Source of the DNA: Muribaculaceae bacterium
GTDB lineage: Bacteria > Bacteroidota > Bacteroidia > Bacteroidales > Muribaculaceae
Direction: 5' to 3'
Assembly: GCA_017629835.1 (NCBI GenBank)
Contig: JAGBWK010000040.1
Span: forward strand, 1 to 33,647
DNA: 33,647 bases
A program made the translations under genes and the position numbers. The notes below the pieces were generated by a model. The model saw nothing but the letters and a program-made list of their open reading frames with translations, did not search any database and was not told the origin of the DNA. Position 1 is the stretch's first letter. The number at the start of each line of letters is the position of its first letter. Shown here piece after piece: positions 24,112-32,351 of this stretch.

Positions 24112-26040
24112 TTAGTCGTTTCGCAAGGTAATTCGACCGTCGGGGGTCAACCCTACCTTCCCTGCATCGGCAAGTTTTCGAATTGCTTTTATTACTTTAT
24201 CGGCTTTCGCTCCAATCGATTTAACCACCTCATCGACAGTTAATTCCCGTTGAGCAACCGACAGATTACGCAGCACTATCGTTTCAATATCGGCAGCGAC
24301 AATTTGCTCAGCCTGAGGGTTGCGATTTCGGCTACGACACACATCACATTTGCCACACGGTGCAGCTGGCTCTTCGCCAAAATAGCGTAGCATAGTGTTG
24401 ACGCGGCAATCATCGTCGGCAAAAGCGAAGCGCTTCATTGCTTCGATGCGCTGCTCCATACGTCGGCGACGGTCGTCGTAAACAGCTATCGGTATTAACA
24501 CATGCTGAGGCTCTTCGCGCGATGTGGTGTAGAATATGAACGAAGCATTCTTTTTAGGCACATAGTGAAGCACATTCAGACGCGTGAGCAACAACAACGC
24601 CTCGTAGACGGTCTGTTCAGTATAGTCGAGCGATGAAGCGATTAGCGATTCATTGATATGCTGATAGTCGGCAAAAATGCCAGTAGTTGAACGCAGGATG
24701 AATTGTAACACTCGCTCTGGCTCTTTTGCGAGTTGAAGCGAATACAACTCATCGCGCTTCATTATCATCATAATGCGCGAGCGGAACGACATCTCATCGT
24801 TGTACTCAATGTAACCAGCCTGCGTGAGAATCATCAGCGAATTGTGAACGATCGCTGGCATAAACTTAAATCGGGTGCAGAAAAGTTGAAGGTTAAACTC
24901 AAACACTTGATTAAAACCTTCGCCAACTGGCAGCTCAAAGAAATTGCCAACTGATTCATAGACACGACGAATGGTTTCACGCGGCGGGAACGAGTCGTTT
25001 AGTCGACGAGTCAGCAACCCCTTATCAGCATTTGATGCGAGAAGCACAGCAAAGGATTGAAGCCCGTCGCGACCTGCACGCCCGGCTTCTTGATAATATT
25101 CTTCGAGCGAGGATGGCAAATCGTAGTGAATCACCACTCTCACATCGGGTTTGTCGATACCCATACCGAAGGCATTTGTTGCGACTATGACGCGCGTAGA
25201 GCCCTCTTTCCAACGGTTTTGTCGTTCATCCTTATCCTGAGTATGCAACCCAGCATGATAGAAATCGGCCGAAATACCCTCTCGGCGGAGAATGTCGGCA
25301 ATCTGTCGGGTGCGAGCACGTGAACGTACATAGACAATAGCTGTTCCGGGCACTCGGCTTAGGATGTTGACAATCTCACCCTCTTTATAGTCGCTATAGC
25401 GGACTACATAGGAAATATTATCGCGGCTAAAACTAAGTTTGTGAATAGCCGGATTCTGCATTTCGAGTTTGGCTGCAATGTCGCTGATAACCTCAGGTGT
25501 GGCAGAAGCGGTCAGTGCCAATATCGGAATGCCGGGAAAATGCTTACGTAATATGGGTATCTTCAGATATGACGGACGGAAATCGTAGCCCCATTGCGAA
25601 ATGCAGTGAGCCTCATCGACCACAATCAGACGGATGTCGAAAAAGCGGGCTTCGTCGATGAATGATTTCGACTGCAAGCGTTCAGGCGACACATATAGCA
25701 AACGAGTTTTGCCAAGCCGACAACGGTCGAGGGCCAAATTCACTTCGCGGCGAGTCAGTCCTGAATGTATAAACACCGCCCGAATATCTCTGTCGCGGAG
25801 ATTGTCGACTTGGTCCTTCATCAATGATATCAGCGGAGTGACCACTACGGTCAATCCGTCGGACAACATTGCTGGCACTTGGTAAGTGATTGATTTACCG
25901 CCACCTGTAGGGAGCAATCCTATAGTGTCATGACCCGATGCTACCGACCTTATAATCTCAAGTTGTGCCGGACGAAACGTGTCGTAACCCCAATATTGAT
26001 TGAGTACCGACAGGAAATCGGAGTCGGAATAAGGATGCAT
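24112..26040 (-). CDS. recQ: ATP-dependent DNA helicase RecQ
   Basis: 3'-5' superfamily 2 DNA helicase for recombination and fork repair, 642 aa. Motifs: FRPAQLEII (motif 0, near 22), Walker A LLPTGGGKS (near 42-50), DEAH in VVDEAHCISQWGYDFRPSY (near 135), LTASATP (motif III), and motif VI QEAGRAGRDG (near 315). The RecQ-C-terminal zinc site is visible (DDDC near 547, then CGKCDVC near 565), and a winged-helix-like tail ends the protein. No canonical HRDC domain is recognised. The start is 5 nt after the recJ stop, so the two are coupled. An exonuclease gene with its own promoter follows. Confidence 0.96.
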   Translation of the reverse strand: MHPYSDSDFLSVLNQYWGYDTFRPAQLEIIRSVASGHDTIGLLPTGGGKSITYQVPAMLSDGLTVVVTPLISLMKDQVDNLRDRDIRAVFIHSGLTRREVNLALDRCRLGKTRLLYVSPERLQSKSFIDEARFFDIRLIVVDEAHCISQWGYDFRPSYLKIPILRKHFPGIPILALTASATPEVISDIAAKLEMQNPAIHKLSFSRDNISYVVRYSDYKEGEIVNILSRVPGTAIVYVRSRARTRQIADILRREGISADFYHAGLHTQDKDERQNRWKEGSTRVIVATNAFGMGIDKPDVRVVIHYDLPSSLEEYYQEAGRAGRDGLQSFAVLLASNADKGLLTRRLNDSFPPRETIRRVYESVGNFFELPVGEGFNQVFEFNLQLFCTRFKFMPAIVHNSLMILTQAGYIEYNDEMSFRSRIMMIMKRDELYSLQLAKEPERVLQFILRSTTGIFADYQHINESLIASSLDYTEQTVYEALLLLTRLNVLHYVPKKNASFIFYTTSREEPQHVLIPIAVYDDRRRRMEQRIEAMKRFAFADDDCRVNTMLRYFGEEPAAPCGKCDVCRSRNRNPQAEQIVAADIETIVLRNLSVAQRELTVDEVVKSIGAKADKVIKAIRKLADAGKVGLTPDGRITLRND

Positions 26041-26045
26041 GGCAA

Positions 26046-27770
26046 TTATCTCATGCGAATCTCCTTGATGAGAAGCTGAAGCTGCGAAGGAGCATTTCGA
26101 TGCTTATTTTCCTCAATCGTATAGACTATATCGAATGATTCGCCTGCATGTATGCGCTCATAATATTCGGCAAGATTGAACGCAATGCCATTGAACACTT
26201 TGCCCGAAGTGTCGTCGACCAATTCGAGCTTGATATGCTCGAGTTTGCGCCCCACGAGTTTGCTGGTTCCGAAATCAGTAACGCCACGAGTGCAGAACAC
26301 AGGCTTTTGATTTCCAGGTCCAAAGGGATTAAATTTCTTCAACAAGCCAATCAAACGAGGAGTGATGTCGGCAAATGTCAGATATGTATCAATATCAATC
26401 TGAGGAGTCAACTGGCTCTTAGTGATATTCTCGGCAACATATTGCTCAAAGCGACGAGTAAATTCGGGGATATTTTCCTCCTTGAGTGAGAGACCGACAG
26501 CATAGGTATGACCGCCGAAATTCTCAAGCAAGTCGCGAGTTGTATCAATAGCTTTGTAGATATCGAAGCCCTGAACTGAGCGCGAAGAGCCTGTAGCAAG
26601 CCCATTTGATTGGGTCAACACGACCGCAGGCTTGTAGTAAAGCTCTGTCAAACGCGAAGCAACAATACCGATGATGCCGCGATGCCAGTTTTTGTTGTAG
26701 ATGACAATAGCTTTCTTGTCGGAATGGCTTTCGTCGCGTTCAGCCAACAGAGCGCTCGCTTCGTCGGTGATGCGTTTGTCGAGTTCTTTGCGGTCCTTGT
26801 TGTATTGGTCGATTGCTTTGGCCTTTTCGTAAGCGTCGTTAGCATCACGAGCAACCAACAAATCGACAGCTTCTTGACCGCTTTGCATACGCCCTGAAGC
26901 ATTTATGCGTGGGCCAATCTTGAAGATTACGTCAGAAATAGTAATTTCACGTCCCGACAAATTGCAAATGCGGATAATGGCACGCAAACCCATATTGGGA
27001 TTTGAATTCAATCGACGCAAGCCATGATAACTCATGATGCGGTTTTCACCTGTCATGGGCACAATGTCGGCAGCAATGCTGACAGCGACAAGGTCGAGCA
27101 TAGCTTGGAGGTCGGCTTGATCAATGCCATTAGAAATAGCAAATGCCTGCATAAACTTATAGCCTACACCACATCCTGAAAGGTCGTGGTAGGGATAAGT
27201 TGAGTCCTCAAGTTTGGGATTGAGAATAGCAGCTGCTGGAGGGAGTTCATCATCAGGCACGTGGTGGTCGCAAATAATAAAGTCAATGCCCAAAGTTTTG
27301 GCATACTTTATCTCTTCAATGGCCTTAATCCCACAGTCGAGAATGATGACGAGTTTCACACCCTGTTGTGCAAATTCGTCGATAACACGTTCAGATATTC
27401 CATAGCCGTCGTCATCGCGGGTTGGAATATAATAATCAATACTGGAGTAAAAATTCTGGAGATATTTGTAGACCAATGCTACGGCAGTAGTGCCGTCAAC
27501 GTCATAGTCGCCATACACCATTATCTTCTCCTTGCTACCCATGGCTTTATTAAGCCGTCTAACAGCGAGATCCATTTGTGGCATCAGGAACGGATCCAGA
27601 AGGTCGTTTAGCGAGGGATTAAAGAATCGCTCAGCATCTTCTACGCCTTCCACACCACGTTGCACCAGCAGCTCACATACTGCCGGAGTGTCGGAGTAGC
27701 AATGAGCCAGCTCCTCGACTGATTTTTGTTGTTCGGATGTTAGGGGTAAGTAATTCCATTTACTTATCAT
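26046..27770 (-). CDS. recJ: Single-stranded-DNA-specific exonuclease RecJ
   Basis: 5'-3' ssDNA exonuclease of the DHH phosphoesterase family, which works with RecQ in gap and end processing. The 574-aa length is typical. Motif I appears as YGDYDVDGTTA (near 81-91), the DHH motif as ICDHHVPDDELPPAAAILNP (near 165), followed by LSGCGVGYKF, IGPRINASGRM and the DHHA1 block HRGIIGIVASRL (near 358). A C-terminal OB-like RecJ domain (about 460-570) follows. Its leader contains a densely folded region (27799-28017) that may be its 5' UTR or a separate RNA gene. Confidence 0.96.
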   Translation of the reverse strand: MISKWNYLPLTSEQQKSVEELAHCYSDTPAVCELLVQRGVEGVEDAERFFNPSLNDLLDPFLMPQMDLAVRRLNKAMGSKEKIMVYGDYDVDGTTAVALVYKYLQNFYSSIDYYIPTRDDDGYGISERVIDEFAQQGVKLVIILDCGIKAIEEIKYAKTLGIDFIICDHHVPDDELPPAAAILNPKLEDSTYPYHDLSGCGVGYKFMQAFAISNGIDQADLQAMLDLVAVSIAADIVPMTGENRIMSYHGLRRLNSNPNMGLRAIIRICNLSGREITISDVIFKIGPRINASGRMQSGQEAVDLLVARDANDAYEKAKAIDQYNKDRKELDKRITDEASALLAERDESHSDKKAIVIYNKNWHRGIIGIVASRLTELYYKPAVVLTQSNGLATGSSRSVQGFDIYKAIDTTRDLLENFGGHTYAVGLSLKEENIPEFTRRFEQYVAENITKSQLTPQIDIDTYLTFADITPRLIGLLKKFNPFGPGNQKPVFCTRGVTDFGTSKLVGRKLEHIKLELVDDTSGKVFNGIAFNLAEYYERIHAGESFDIVYTIEENKHRNAPSQLQLLIKEIRMR

Positions 27771-27798
27771 TTATGTTGTTTTTTTATTATCAAGGTCG

Positions 27799-28017
27799 GT
27801 CCGGGATTGAGCCCGGAAGGCTAAACACGACTTTTTCTTATCGTGTTAATGCCCATTTTTTTGGATTGCGTCAACCAATTACATTTGCGACAACGCAACA
27901 CTATACACTGAAACCCGATGAATCCGCTCTGCCTTGGGCAGCGGCGGAAACCGCGGGGAGAGTTTAATAAATTGGCATTGAGAGAGTTGAGGAACTGTCT
28001 ATTCGTCCTCCGATGCC
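27799..28017 (-). ncRNA. Candidate structured RNA or structured leader upstream of recJ
   Basis: No credible coding sequence fills this gap, but six hairpins follow one another: TCCGGG 27800-27805 / CCCGGA 27812-27817; AACACGA 27824-27830 / TCGTGTT 27841-27847; TTGCGT 27866-27871 / ACGCAA 27893-27898; CCGC-TGCC 27924-27933 / GGCA-GCGG 27937-27944; GCGG 27944-27947 / CCGC 27951-27954 (sharing one base with the previous stem); and GGCAT plus GAGGA (27974-27978, 27989-27993) with TCCTC plus ATGCC (28006-28010, 28013-28017). The strand is set by a TAAATTTG box at 28036-28043 pointing leftward, after a terminator for the upstream gene. It does not match my recollection of tmRNA, RNase P, SRP, 6S or common riboswitches. 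It may be a Bacteroidales-specific RNA motif. Confidence 0.5.
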
Positions 28018-28035
28018 GTATCTGTTTAGATTATG

Positions 28036-28043
28036 CAAATTTA
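28036..28043 (-). promoter_or_regulatory. -7 promoter box for the RNA/recJ unit
   Basis: TAAATTTG on the minus strand, immediately after the T-run of the MscS-gene terminator. Transcription would begin near 28029, at the edge of the folded region. No TTTG is seen at the ideal -33 distance. Confidence 0.4.
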
Positions 28044-28044
28044 T

Positions 28045-28103
28045 AAAAAATTCCCGAAAAATAGAATACTATTAAACTTATTTAGCAATTCTTTTTTCGG
28101 GAA
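28045..28103 (-). terminator. Strong terminator after the MscS-family gene
   Basis: On the minus strand, 28103-28088 and 28067-28051 form a 16-bp stem (TTCCCGAAAA type arms) with one bulged base and a 20-nt loop, followed by TTTTTT (28050-28045). On the plus strand the same stem is followed by TATTTTTTC, so it could work in both directions. Confidence 0.82.
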
Positions 28104-28188
28104 TATTTTTTCGACTTCTATAATGGTCGACTCACTATGTCGTCGCCACTACTCAGAATGTCGCGGCAAATACCTCTATCGAATTCGA

Positions 28189-29319
28189 TTAGGCTTGCTG
28201 CTTAACGAGAACATCCATGTGTGGATATGGGAAGTTGATGCCATGCGACGGAAGCTCTGTATAAATGCGTTCGTTATAATCGTGATAAACGCCCCAATAA
28301 TCCTTCGAGAGCACCCATGCACGTACTTCAAGGTCGACGCTGCTTGAGCCCAACGAGCTAACCAATACCACTGGTTCAGCGATTACGCTAACCTTAAGCG
28401 CTGTTTGAGTATTTTTGCCGCCGTCTAATTTTGCCATAGCAGCGCGAACTTTCTTGCCACCAAACACTTTCTTGATGAGTCCACGACGTGGTTTTTCTTC
28501 TACTTCAACCTCTTCCTGAGCTGCTGACTCTTTCGATTTGCGATATTCATCGTTGTAAACGCCGTCGCCGTCGATATCTTCGCTCCAAATGATGCGTTCA
28601 TCGTTGGCAAACATACCAAGGATAGCTTTACGAGCAGCTTCAACATTATCACCATAAGAGATTGATACATTCCAAGATATACGACGCACGTCCTCGCGCG
28701 ACCAGTTGTTAATGCTTGATGTTGACAAGCCACCATTAGGAATCATTATCGCCTTATTGTCGGGAGTTGCAATGAGTGTGTGGAAAATCTGAATTTCGCG
28801 CACGATACCACCAAAGCCTTGAGCTTCGATATAGTCGCCCACTTTATAAGGTTTGAGGAGCAAAATGAGCACTCCACCTGCAAAGTTCTGCAATGTGCCG
28901 CTCAATGCCATACCAATGGCAACACCGGCAGAGGCAAACAATGCAAGGAACGAGCTTGTTTCGATTCCGACAATTCCTATCACAGTGACTATCAAGATGA
29001 AGTACAATACTATCTTAACAAAACTGAGAACGAAAGTCGACAACGAATGGTCGACATTGCGACGCACGAGAATGGTTGCAATCATCTTATACAAACGCTT
29101 AATCACGAACTTACCGAGATAGAACACGGCAATCGCGATAGCGAGGTCGATTGCGAACGAAACAATACGACCAGAAAAGTCAGAGATAAGGTCACTAAAC
29201 GAAGAATCGCGCAATGCAGCTAATCCTTCACGAAAGCCCGGAGTAGATGAAGCCACCGAGTCGGTGGGGGCAGCAGTAGGTGCAAGCACCTGTGTTAAAT
29301 CCATTTGCAATAGTTTCAT
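28189..29319 (-). CDS. MscS-family mechanosensitive channel with an acidic insert
   Basis: Small-conductance mechanosensitive ion channel of the inner membrane, releasing solutes on hypo-osmotic shock. In the 376-aa protein, helices lie near residues 50-75, 95-120 and 122-150. The pore-lining TM3 is LFASAGVAIGMALSGTLQNF (near 128-147), followed by the beta-domain (PYKVGDYIEAQGFGG and MIPNGGLSTSSINNWSR). Residues about 243-306 interrupt the normal C-terminal alpha/beta domain between ANDERI and ALKVSVIAEP. The insert holds an EF-hand-like sequence DIDGDGVYNDE and then a highly charged, Glu/Lys-rich stretch (EEVEVEEKPRRG). Canonical MscS has only a few residues here. Single gene ended by a strong terminator. 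Confidence 0.9.
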   Translation of the reverse strand: MKLLQMDLTQVLAPTAAPTDSVASSTPGFREGLAALRDSSFSDLISDFSGRIVSFAIDLAIAIAVFYLGKFVIKRLYKMIATILVRRNVDHSLSTFVLSFVKIVLYFILIVTVIGIVGIETSSFLALFASAGVAIGMALSGTLQNFAGGVLILLLKPYKVGDYIEAQGFGGIVREIQIFHTLIATPDNKAIMIPNGGLSTSSINNWSREDVRRISWNVSISYGDNVEAARKAILGMFANDERIIWSEDIDGDGVYNDEYRKSKESAAQEEVEVEEKPRRGLIKKVFGGKKVRAAMAKLDGGKNTQTALKVSVIAEPVVLVSSLGSSSVDLEVRAWVLSKDYWGVYHDYNERIYTELPSHGINFPYPHMDVLVKQQA

Positions 29320-29383
29320 ATTGATATTTAAAATTGGTATATTATTATATTCTAGATTGGCAAAATTCTATTTGAATTAACTA

Positions 29384-30562
29384 TTATTCGAATAGCGCCG
29401 ACACTACATCGGTATGCCAACTCAATTCGTTGTAGTTTTGTTTTATTGTGTCGGCGGGCTCCATAATCAAATGTGTCGAAAGTCCGGAATATAAGTCAGA
29501 ATCAATCTTGAGGGTCGAAAAGATTTCCGGAGTTGCAGCCTTATAAACTACCGTACGGTCAAACACCTCAATCCAACGGTCGAGCAGCGATTGGTCAATA
29601 GAGCGCTTCTCTACGCATTGGCGAAAGTCGTAATAATAGCATGGTCTATCGGTCGTATAGCGTTGAATGCCTGCATCACTATTTATTTTGCGCTGATACG
29701 CATATACTTCGCGCGTCAACGACGCTAACTCATCAAGCATAGGCGTGTAAACCACAGCCAACGCGCAAGTGCGGTCATCGGCTGTGCGAGCGTCGTAAAA
29801 TTGGAATACATCTTGGACAGCCCCAACAACGTCGGCGTTTCGAAGCATCAGATGCTTCAACGATATATCGTAGGGCATACCGTCGGCATGAAGCAAAGTC
29901 GGACTTGCCACAATAAGCGGTGCAGCTTTGCGCAATTCATACATAACCTCAATTGTCGACATATAACAGCAATCGAAATAGATGTAATCAAACCCCTCAC
30001 CTTCGAGCACTCTCGCCATAGCGGTAACGTTGGTTTTCAACACTCCCCCTTCGTCGGATTTAATACCGTCCTCCCCGAATGAGCGACGAACAATGCGCTC
30101 GATGCCATTTTGAAGCCACCCAGAGCCATGGCTCCAGAACACAAGCCCATACTTTTCAGCAGGGGCAAAATGCTTGAAGTCGTCAATCACTTGCTCCATG
30201 CGCGACACGCTTGACGAGCTTTCAGCCGTATCGTAAACTTTCAGCGTTTTAATGCCCCCTTCAACCGTAATTTCCTTAAGTTCTGCAGCAGATTTTCGTG
30301 CATGATGATAGACGATTAGGCGTGAATTGCCTAAATCGCCAGCAATTGCAGCTCGCTGCATCTCCTCGAGGTCGGCAGCATCGTAAACCTTATCATTCTC
30401 ATTCGTAAGATAACCAAGCGAATTATTGGCCGACATATACACTAACACTGACCGAGGAGCTTGCTCGGGCACTGGCGGCATTGGCGGCTCCTGCGAATTG
30501 CCTCCGCAAGAAACAAGCATAAACACCAATTGAAATACTAATATTTGGAGCAGTTGTTTCAT
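29384..30562 (-). CDS. Clostripain-type C11 cysteine peptidase, lipoprotein
   Basis: Predicted Cys-His peptidase of family C11, caspase-like fold, usually cleaving after Arg or Lys. I chose the start at 30562 (MKQLLQILVFQLVFMLVSC), which gives a lipobox LVSC at Cys19; the longer frame from 30619 begins within a promoter-like box. The 392-aa protein has VLVYMSANNSLGYL near residue 40, catalytic His in VFWSHGSGW (near 147) and catalytic Cys in YIYFDCCYMS (near 200). Surface-exposed, lipid-anchored C11 peptidases are common in gut Bacteroidales. It stands 64 nt upstream of the MscS-family gene. A proline-rich spacer after the lipobox (EPPMPPVPEQAP) should hold the catalytic domain off the membrane. 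Confidence 0.9.
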   Translation of the reverse strand: MKQLLQILVFQLVFMLVSCGGNSQEPPMPPVPEQAPRSVLVYMSANNSLGYLTNENDKVYDAADLEEMQRAAIAGDLGNSRLIVYHHARKSAAELKEITVEGGIKTLKVYDTAESSSSVSRMEQVIDDFKHFAPAEKYGLVFWSHGSGWLQNGIERIVRRSFGEDGIKSDEGGVLKTNVTAMARVLEGEGFDYIYFDCCYMSTIEVMYELRKAAPLIVASPTLLHADGMPYDISLKHLMLRNADVVGAVQDVFQFYDARTADDRTCALAVVYTPMLDELASLTREVYAYQRKINSDAGIQRYTTDRPCYYYDFRQCVEKRSIDQSLLDRWIEVFDRTVVYKAATPEIFSTLKIDSDLYSGLSTHLIMEPADTIKQNYNELSWHTDVVSALFE

Positions 30563-30616
30563 ATTACTACGCAAACATCCTGACGAACGACGGACGTTCA
30601 TCAGATACACACATTG

Positions 30617-30624
30617 CAAAGTTA
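30617..30624 (-). promoter_or_regulatory. Possible -7 box for the C11 peptidase gene
   Basis: TAACTTTG on the minus strand, about 55 nt before the chosen start at 30562. The -33 position has no TTTG. The longer in-frame ATG at 30619 falls in this box, which supports the shorter protein. Confidence 0.38.
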
Positions 30625-30756
30625 CTGCTTTTTGCGATATTAGTCCCGCTTCTGCGCCTACATTAACATTTTTTGTGGCAAAATCTTCAGTAATTCAAAC
30701 TTTGTGCAATCGCGATTCTTTACAACAAAACAAATTCAGGGCAATTGCATTCGCAA

Positions 30757-30963
30757 TCATTCATCTGTGGAGCAGTCCCACAAGCCAAGGTCGGTACAAT
30801 TGCCACAATACAGTGCTTCAATTGATTCAATAAAGTAGGAAAATTCTTGTGTTTGATACGACACAACTTTGACAACCTCACGTTTTATGGCTGTCAATAC
30901 CGGTTTCATGTCCTGAGGAGTGATTTCAGTAACAACATCAGAGATTACAGATAAAAGTTTCAT
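30757..30963 (-). CDS. Small hypothetical protein with a CxxC motif
   Basis: A 68-aa ORF from the ATG at 30963 (MKLLSVISDV); a longer in-frame start at 31020 would overlap the bioA promoter and is not preferred. The product is soluble, with amphipathic helix character in the first 50 residues and three cysteines near the end (CGNC and a later C), ending in an acidic tail. It resembles no family I recognise. It is divergent from bioA and lies about 140 nt upstream of the likely C11 peptidase promoter. It is plausibly real because of its even composition and the absence of a competing gene, but no promoter or ribosome site clinches it. Confidence 0.45.
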   Translation of the reverse strand: MKLLSVISDVVTEITPQDMKPVLTAIKREVVKVVSYQTQEFSYFIESIEALYCGNCTDLGLWDCSTDE

Positions 30964-30993
30964 GATATTAGATTTATAATCTGAACGTCGGCA

Positions 30994-31028
30994 TTTGTCG
31001 AAAAGTTCATCTTTTTTCACTAAATTTG
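30994..31028 (+). promoter_or_regulatory. Bacteroidetes-type promoter for the biotin operon
   Basis: TTTG (30994-30997), a 23-nt spacer (long), then TAAATTTG (31021-31028). Transcription would start near 31035, about 32 nt before the bioA ATG. No clear BirA-type operator overlaps it. Confidence 0.5.
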
Positions 31029-31066
31029 CAGTTCGATTTCAAAATCTATCAAGCGTCACCCACCTA

Positions 31067-32350
31067 ATGACAACAAACGACATAAATTTCGATGCTTGGG
31101 ACCGCGAACATCTGTGGCATCCCTACACCTCAACAATCAACCCATTACCAACCTACAAGGTAGTATCAGCCGAAGGAGCCAAAATAAAGCTCGCCGACGG
31201 CCGCGAGTTGATTGAGGGTATGTCGTCGTGGTGGTGCGTAATTCATGGCTACAACAATCCCACTATCAATGAAGCGATAGCCTCACAGACCGCCAAAATG
31301 TCGCACGTGATGTTTGGCGGACTCACCCATGACCCTGCGATAAAATTAGGCAAAGCCTTGCTTGAGATAGCACCAAAGTCGATGCACAACATTTTTTATG
31401 CCGACTCTGGCTCAGTAGCCGTAGAGGTGGCCATGAAAATGGCTGTTCAAGCTGCAATATCACGCAGTGGCGACCATAAAAAGAGCAATTTTGTCACCAT
31501 TCGCAATGGCTATCATGGCGACACATGGAACGCCATGAGCGTATGCGACCCCGTCACAGGTATGCATGGCGCATTCGGACCAGCACTCCCGATTAGATAT
31601 TTCGTGCCGCAACCACGCTCACGATTCGACGGTGAATGGAACTCCGAAGAAATCAAACCACTCGAACAACTTCTCGATGAGCATGCCGACGAGATAGCTG
31701 CATTAATTCTCGAGCCGATAGTGCAAGGCGCTGGCGGAATGTGGTTTTATCATCCTCAATATCTCGTTGAAGCCCGTCGCTTATGCAATAAATATGGCAT
31801 CTATCTGATATTCGACGAAATAGCCACAGGATTTTGGCGCACTGGTCGCTGCTTTGCATGGGAATGGGCTGGCGTAGAGCCCGACATTATGACCGTAGGC
31901 AAGGGTCTGACCGCTGGATATATGACTATGAGTGCCGTATTGACCACACGCGAGGTTGCCGACACGATTTCAAAAGGGGAAGCTGGGGTTATGATGCATG
32001 GACCCACGTTTATGGCGAATCCATTGGCTTGCGCTGTGGCTTGTGCGTCGCTAAAGCTACTTAGCGAACAAGATATGGCATCACGCATTAGCCATATCAA
32101 CAAGATAATACGCGAAGAATTGAGAGCTGCCGAAGGACTGCCAACAATAAACGACGTGCGCTCAATCGGTGCAATTGGCGTAATCGAAATGAAAGAGCCT
32201 GTCGATGTCGGAGCATTTCAAAAACAGTGCGTAGAACGTGGCATTTGGGTGCGTCCTTTTGGGCGAAACGTCTACTTTATGCCTCCATACGTAATTTCCG
32301 ACGACGACCTCCGCACACTCATCCGTCAAACAATCGAAATAATACGCTGA
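31067..32350 (+). CDS. bioA: Adenosylmethionine-8-amino-7-oxononanoate aminotransferase
   Basis: PLP-dependent transaminase that uses S-adenosylmethionine to convert 7-keto-8-aminopelargonate to 7,8-diaminopelargonate in biotin synthesis. I chose 31067 ([20 protein letters not shown]) over a TTG-initiated frame from 30995, because a promoter lies between. The 427-aa length is normal. Visible motifs: HLWHPYTS at the N-terminus, [12 protein letters not shown] (near 50), [16 protein letters not shown] (near 110), the Asp of [11 protein letters not shown] (near 250) and the PLP lysine in [10 protein letters not shown] (near 279). Its stop is 1 nt before the bioF start, so the pair is coupled. Confidence 0.97.
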   Translation: MTTNDINFDAWDREHLWHPYTSTINPLPTYKVVSAEGAKIKLADGRELIEGMSSWWCVIHGYNNPTINEAIASQTAKMSHVMFGGLTHDPAIKLGKALLEIAPKSMHNIFYADSGSVAVEVAMKMAVQAAISRSGDHKKSNFVTIRNGYHGDTWNAMSVCDPVTGMHGAFGPALPIRYFVPQPRSRFDGEWNSEEIKPLEQLLDEHADEIAALILEPIVQGAGGMWFYHPQYLVEARRLCNKYGIYLIFDEIATGFWRTGRCFAWEWAGVEPDIMTVGKGLTAGYMTMSAVLTTREVADTISKGEAGVMMHGPTFMANPLACAVACASLKLLSEQDMASRISHINKIIREELRAAEGLPTINDVRSIGAIGVIEMKEPVDVGAFQKQCVERGIWVRPFGRNVYFMPPYVISDDDLRTLIRQTIEIIR

Positions 32351-32351
32351 C

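Noticed and set aside
27737..27967. 76-aa plus-strand ORF across the recJ leader
   Set aside because: It begins inside recJ on the opposite strand and crosses several RNA-like stems; the composition is not protein-like.
27974..28017. SAM-type riboswitch, from a GAGAG...GAGGAACTG-like stretch on the plus strand
   Set aside because: The conserved core elements are in the wrong order and incomplete, and the strand does not lead into a methionine gene.
30698..30730. BirA-like operator (TTGT ... ACAA) upstream of bioA
   Set aside because: The arms are too short and it lies about 300 nt before the bioA promoter.
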